Origin: Streptomyces europaeiscabiei
GTDB taxonomy: Bacteria > Actinomycetota > Actinomycetes > Streptomycetales > Streptomycetaceae
Length of the DNA stretch: 64,000 bases
Direction of reading: 5' to 3'
Assembly (NCBI RefSeq): GCF_036346855.1
Contig: NZ_CP107841.1
Location: 4,778,001-4,842,000 of the forward strand
Shown here: one piece after another, positions 60,308-64,000 of the stretch
How the letters are laid out: each line of letters opens with the position of its first letter
Position numbering within the stretch: the first letter of the stretch is position 1
Notes under the pieces: generated by a model
What the model was told of the DNA's origin: nothing
Databases searched by the model: none
The model's input: only the letters and a program-made list of their open reading frames with translations
Program-made: the position numbers and the translations under genes

Positions 60308-60907
60308 ATGACCTCCGCCGCTTCGGACGCCAAGACCGACCTCCGCTTCTATCTGCAGTCCGCCCGTGATGCCCTGCTGTGGAAGCTCGAAGGGCTGTCG
60401 GAGTACGACGCCCGACGCCCCCTGACGCCGACCGGCACCAACCTCCTGGGGCTGATGAAGCACGCGGCCGGTATCGAACTGGGCTACCTCGGCGACACCT
60501 TCGGACGGCCGTCGGGCGAAGCGCTGCCCTGGCTCGACGGCGACGCCGAGCCCAACGCGGACATGTGGGCCACCGCCGAAGAGTCCCGCGAGGACATCGT
60601 GGGGCTCTACCGCCGGGCCTGGGCGCACGCGGACGCGACCCTCGACGCGCTGGCGCTGGACACCGTCGGCAGGGTGCCGTGGTGGCCCGACGGCAAGGAC
60701 GAGGTGACGCTGCACCACGCCGTCGTCCGCGTGATCGCCGACACCCACCGGCACGCCGGGCACGCCGACATCCTCCGGGAACTCCTCGACGGCGCGGTCG
60801 GTATGAACGAGGGCAACACGAGCATCCCGTCGAGCGACCCGACATGGTGGGAGAACTATCGCGGCCGCCTGGAACACGCGGCCGAGGAGGCCGAACGAAA
60901 GGCGTGA
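60308..60907 (+). CDS. DinB superfamily protein (DUF664, mycothiol/bacillithiol transferase-like)
   Basis: 199 aa, four-helix bundle. DLRFYLQSARDALLWKLEGL starts helix 1. TNLLGLMKHAAGIELGYLGD supplies the first metal His, and VTLHHAVVRVIADTHRHAGH supplies the HxxxH pair of the metal site. In actinobacteria many DinB proteins are mycothiol-dependent S-transferases or isomerases, which would fit a genome with mshA, but the thiol used here is inferred. The ATG at 60308 is preceded by GGGAGCGGCAG. Confidence 0.9.
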   Translation: MTSAASDAKTDLRFYLQSARDALLWKLEGLSEYDARRPLTPTGTNLLGLMKHAAGIELGYLGDTFGRPSGEALPWLDGDAEPNADMWATAEESREDIVGLYRRAWAHADATLDALALDTVGRVPWWPDGKDEVTLHHAVVRVIADTHRHAGHADILRELLDGAVGMNEGNTSIPSSDPTWWENYRGRLEHAAEEAERKA

Positions 60908-61481
60908 CCCGGACCGATCGACAGGCCGTTCTTTCCTGGACACGGTCCCACACCCCCACCCCTCGAAATGCGCCGGTACTCCGGCCGAATACGTATTGCC
61001 CGGCCCCACCCCGTCCCTTTATCGTTGGCGTATGACTGCCGGGTCGGCCTTGAGCCGTGAGCGGATTGGTTACCCGGCCTCCGAGTGAGGCCGGGGCGGG
61101 CCAGGGGCCCGCCTGCCGAATTTCCGCGCGCCGAACACCGTTCTCCTGCCTCTGAGTTCCTTCGGTGCTCTTCGGTCCTCTTCGGTGCTCCCTCGACGCA
61201 CCATCGGTGCATCTGTCGCGCGCGGCGAACTCTCACACCGCATCGCGTCACACGGCACCGCATCGCGCCGCGCAACACTTCGCCCGCGTCGTCTCGCCGC
61301 GCCGCGAAACACCTCGCCCCACATTCCGTCGACACGCATTTCTTCTACGGACACTCCACCTACGGACATTCCGCCTGCACGGCATTCCGTCGGCCATTCA
61401 CTGACGCGCGCGCTGCGGCAATCACCCCTGCCCGAATTCCGCGACAACCCCTGTCGTGCAGCCATCCACAGAAAGCAGAGA
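60908..61481. other. non-coding gap of 574 bases
   Basis: No gene seen. It holds the direct repeat TTCGGTGCTC / TTCGGTCCTC / TTCGGTGCTC (61162-61191) and an unusual series of short CGCATCGCG and CACACGGC units to 61290, AT-richer than average. The promoter of the fusion gene at 61482 should lie in the second half. Confidence 0.5.
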
Positions 61482-62345
61482 ATGCCCAACCCCTTCAACC
61501 AACAAGTCATCGAAGAGTTCCGCGCCCGGCGCGGCGAGGTCGGCGGCTATTTCGAGGGCGCCCGTCTGATCCTCCTGACCACCACCGGCGCCCGTACCGG
61601 CAACCGGCACACCACCCCCCTCGGCTACCTCCCCGACGGCGACGGCACGATCCTGGTCATCGCGTCGGCCGGAGGATCGCCCAAGCACCCCGACTGGTAC
61701 CGGAACATCAAGGCCGACCCCCGCGTCACCGTGGAGACCGGGGCGTTCACCTACGAGGCCGAAGCCGTCGCACTGATCGGCAAGGAGCGGGACCGGGCGT
61801 TCGCGCGGGCGGTCGAGGCCGAACCGGGATGGGCCGAGTACCAGGCGAAGACGGACCGTACGATCCCGGTCGTCGCCCTGCGCGAGGTCCTCGTGGCCGG
61901 TCCCCCGAACATCAACGCCGGCTCCATGGGCGAGGCCATCAAGGTCGTCCATGACGCCTTCCGCCGCGAACTCGCCCTGATCAAGAAGGAGTTGCTCACG
62001 AGCAACGGCAGGGCCGGGCTCGGCGCCCAGCTCCGCGTCAACTGCCTCACGTTCTGCCAGGGGCTCCACAATCACCACACCGGCGAGGACATCGGCCTCT
62101 TCCCCTACCTCTCCGACCGCCGGCCCGAGCTGGCGCCGGCCCTCACCCGCCTCCACGAGGAGCACGAGCGGATCGCCACCCTCACGGAGGAACTGCGCCG
62201 GATCGTGACGGCCGAGGACGCCGACCCCGACGCCGTACTCCCCGAGGTGGAGCGCCTCACCGACCAACTCGAAGCCCATCTCACGTACGAGGAGGAGCAG
62301 TTGATCCCCGCGCTGGACGCCGTGGCGGTGCCCACGAATCCCTGA
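61482..62345 (+). CDS. F420-type nitroreductase-like (DDN) domain fused to a hemerythrin HHE domain
   Basis: 287 aa. Residues 1-140 form the split-barrel DUF385/DDN domain: LILLTTTGARTGNRHTTPLG, ASAGGSPKHPDWYRNIKADP and VTVETGAFTYEAEAVALIG, a family that binds deazaflavin F420 and includes the activator of nitroimidazole drugs. Residues 150-280 form a hemerythrin-like bundle with the iron ligands His in KVVHDAFRRELALI, HNHHTGEDIGLFPYL, HEEHERIATL and HLTYEEEQLIPAL. The fusion suggests a redox enzyme coupled to an oxygen, NO or iron sensor. The ATG follows AGAAAGCAGAGA. Confidence 0.9.
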   Translation: MPNPFNQQVIEEFRARRGEVGGYFEGARLILLTTTGARTGNRHTTPLGYLPDGDGTILVIASAGGSPKHPDWYRNIKADPRVTVETGAFTYEAEAVALIGKERDRAFARAVEAEPGWAEYQAKTDRTIPVVALREVLVAGPPNINAGSMGEAIKVVHDAFRRELALIKKELLTSNGRAGLGAQLRVNCLTFCQGLHNHHTGEDIGLFPYLSDRRPELAPALTRLHEEHERIATLTEELRRIVTAEDADPDAVLPEVERLTDQLEAHLTYEEEQLIPALDAVAVPTNP

Positions 62346-62348
62346 GCG

Positions 62349-62382
62349 GTGGGTGAGTGGGTGAGTGGGTGAGTGGGTGAGG
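62349..62382. repeat. 8-bp tandem repeat GAGTGGGT, 4 copies
   Basis: Immediately after the stop of the DDN-hemerythrin gene. Perfect units. Confidence 0.88.
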
Positions 62383-62422
62383 GAAAGGACGCGGAAGCAG
62401 GCACGCGAGACCTCGTGAACAA

Positions 62423-62487
62423 CCGGTGAGCGGCGCGCGAGCCCCCTGGGGGGAGGGAGATCGGGCTCGCGTTCGCGCCGCTCACCG
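62423..62487. terminator. long hairpin terminator
   Basis: CCGGTGAGCGGCGCG pairs with CGCGCCGCTCACCGG, and inner CGAGCCC pairs with GGGCTCG; the apical loop is about 18 bases. It lies between the fusion gene and the convergent helicase gene. Confidence 0.85.
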
Positions 62488-62603
62488 GCACCCGCTCACC
62501 GTAGCCACGGCCCAGATCACCGAGGTGCCGGTACGGTCATGACTCCGCCGCCTTCCCGTAACACGGCGCACCGCGACACCCTCGGTACGGGTGGCCCGGC
62601 GGC

Positions 62604-62690
62604 ACCCCGCAGCACGGGGCACCCGCAGCACGGGGCACGCGCAGCACGGGGCACCCGGCGACACCCGCAGCACGGGGCACCCGGCGGCAC
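62604..62690. repeat. 16-base imperfect tandem repeats, CCCGCAGCACGGGGCA type
   Basis: About five units, each an internal hairpin-like CCCGCAGCACGGG, in the gap downstream of the helicase gene. Confidence 0.82.
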
Positions 62691-62743
62691 CCACGGTACG
62701 AGCCACCGACCGGCACCCGCGCCGCTCACCCGGAACGGATCGC

Positions 62744-64000
62744 TCACCACGGCAGTGCGCGCTCGTGCACCACGTCCAGCCGCGACACCGCGCGCGTGAG
62801 CACGACGTACAACCGGTGCAGCCCCCGCCCCTCCGCCGCCACGATCGCGGCCGGCTCGACGACCACGACATGGTCGTACTCAAGCCCCTTCGCCACTCCG
62901 GCGCCCAACACCGCGACGCGCGCGCCGAGTTCACCCGGACCGCCCGTCGCGATCCCGGCCCCGCCGAGAGCCGCACGCAGCCGTACGACAGCCGGTCCGT
63001 CAGCCGCGATGACCCCGATGGACCCTTCACGGGCGAGCGCGTCCCGCACGGCGGCGACGGTCTCGGTGACGACACCCTCGCCCTCGCCCCCCGCGTCCGT
63101 CCCGTCCACCTTCCTGATCCGCAGTTCCCCGTCCCTCCGCAGGGACCGGGCAGCGGGCACGTCCACCCCCAGTCGCCCCAGCAGGCCGTTCGCCAGCCCC
63201 ACGACGGCCTGCGGCACCCGGAATCCGGTGGTGAGAGGGATGACGTGGGCGTCCGGCTTGCCCAGGTGGGCGAGGAGTCGGGGCCAGTCGCGGGCGGCCC
63301 AGGGGGTCGTGCCCTGGGCCAGGTCGCCCAGGACGGTCACCGAGCCGTAGGCGGCCCGGCGGGCGATCGCGCGGCACTCCATCGGGGAGAGGTCCTGGGC
63401 CTCGTCGACGACGACATGGCCGTAGCCGTCGGGGTGGGCGAGGAGCCCCGCGACCTCGTCGAGGAGGACGAGATCGGCTGCCGACCAGCGGGCCGACCGC
63501 CATGTACGCGGGGGCCTCGCCCAGGAGACGGCCTTCCGCTCGTCCGCGTCGAGCAGCCCCTCCGCCGCGGCGGCGAGGGCGTCCGGATCCCCGAGCAGCC
63601 GCGCCACCACCTCCTCCGGCCGTGCCTTCGGCCATACGGCGTCGACGTACGCGCCGACCGGACGCGACCGCGAGATCCGGTACAGCCACGCGTTCGGACG
63701 CGGCCCGGACCGCCGCTCCGCCTGCACCTGGAGCAGCCGCACGACCCGCGCCCGGACGCGCTCCCGCCCGATGTCGTAGGGCAGCGCCTCCGCCCGGACG
63801 TCCGCCACGATCCGTCGCAGTTCGTCCCCGGACACCCGCCAGCGAAACGAACCCTCGGACAGGACAAGGGAGTCGAACCGCTCCCCCGATCCGCCACCGC
63901 CCGCGACACCGGCATACAGGGCCCGGCGGAGCACCCCTGCCATCCGGGCGTCGTGCTTCACGGCCGCCGCCCGCTCGTCGTCCTCCGCCGTGACCGGGTG
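62744..64000 (-). CDS. HelD/UvrD-like superfamily I helicase-type ATPase, C-terminal part
   Basis: The minus-strand frame is open to the window edge (418 codons), so the N-terminus with Walker A lies outside. Visible motifs: VVVDEAQDLSPMECRAIARR (motif II), SVTVLGDLAQGTTPW (motif III), LTTGFRVPQAVVGLAN (motif IV) and YVVLTRAVSRLDVVHE (motif VI). The pattern, with GLEYDHVVVVEP, matches HelD/HelR RNA polymerase recycling factors, which displace stalled polymerase and in some actinomycetes give rifamycin resistance. A helicase of the UvrD type is the alternative. The gene is convergent with the fusion gene at 61482. Confidence 0.9.
   Translation of the reverse strand, partial: HPVTAEDDERAAAVKHDARMAGVLRRALYAGVAGGGGSGERFDSLVLSEGSFRWRVSGDELRRIVADVRAEALPYDIGRERVRARVVRLLQVQAERRSGPRPNAWLYRISRSRPVGAYVDAVWPKARPEEVVARLLGDPDALAAAAEGLLDADERKAVSWARPPRTWRSARWSAADLVLLDEVAGLLAHPDGYGHVVVDEAQDLSPMECRAIARRAAYGSVTVLGDLAQGTTPWAARDWPRLLAHLGKPDAHVIPLTTGFRVPQAVVGLANGLLGRLGVDVPAARSLRRDGELRIRKVDGTDAGGEGEGVVTETVAAVRDALAREGSIGVIAADGPAVVRLRAALGGAGIATGGPGELGARVAVLGAGVAKGLEYDHVVVVEPAAIVAAEGRGLHRLYVVLTRAVSRLDVVHERALPW

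Overview
The window is chromosomal DNA of a Streptomyces. It is very GC-rich with strongly codon-biased genes. It carries the actinomycete mycothiol gene mshA, the multiple-sugar ABC ATPase gene msiK, a CarD-type regulator, and a gene order that matches, from memory and not checked here, the S. coelicolor SCO4195-SCO4245 block read backwards. No strain is claimed.

Layout. 1-16.2 kb: an M1 metallopeptidase lipoprotein, a pentapeptide-repeat protein, redox enzymes, a large secreted repeat protein, a hydroxyurea/streptomycin-type kinase, tRNA-Thr, msiK, a sugar nucleotidyltransferase and a DoxX membrane protein. 16.2-21.4 kb: a housekeeping minus-strand run, carD, ispD, ispF, cysS, rlmB, with a decayed duplicate of the rlmB 3' end beside it. 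22-25.8 kb: a lipoprotein, the phoR-phoP two-component system and divergent phoU with a PHO-box-like site between them. 25.8-27.7 kb: a small Cys-rich protein and a DUF4242 (nickel-binding type) protein.

27.7-39.5 kb is an island. It holds an IS630 remnant, a drug-type ABC exporter, and an ISL3-type transposon (30419-34315). That transposon has 35-bp perfect inverted repeats, an 8-bp target duplication, a VOC passenger gene and a nested IS3-family element. The island continues with an NDH-2-like oxidoreductase translationally coupled to an ECF41-type sigma factor. It ends with two tandem integrase-att modules at the 3' end of gpmA.

39.5-52.3 kb returns to core genes: gpmA, an MFS transporter, a DUF2000 protein and AraC regulator, a YbjN protein, mshA, a methyltransferase, an NlpC/P60 hydrolase, a response-regulator/PP2C phosphatase, a DUF2516 protein, an HbhA-like protein and an XRE regulator with a 12-bp palindromic operator. 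52.3-60.2 kb is a graveyard of broken genes: a TniA/TniB (Tn7/Tn5053-like) remnant, a TnpB fragment, and DUF4240, GlxA-type and GNAT pseudogenes. Among them sit intact phosphotransferase, VOC, histidine phosphatase and Clp-N/HTH genes. 60.3-64 kb: a DinB protein, a nitroreductase-like/hemerythrin fusion, and the 3' part of a HelD/UvrD-like helicase gene that runs off the window.

The most interesting signals are the nested transposon, the tandem gpmA attachment sites with a ParA-like ATPase cargo, the nested palindrome abutting the start of the Clp-N/HTH gene, the rlmB tail duplication and the frameshifted TniAB remnant. I did not find a clearly new defence or biosynthetic system. All similarity statements come from reading motifs, not from database searches.
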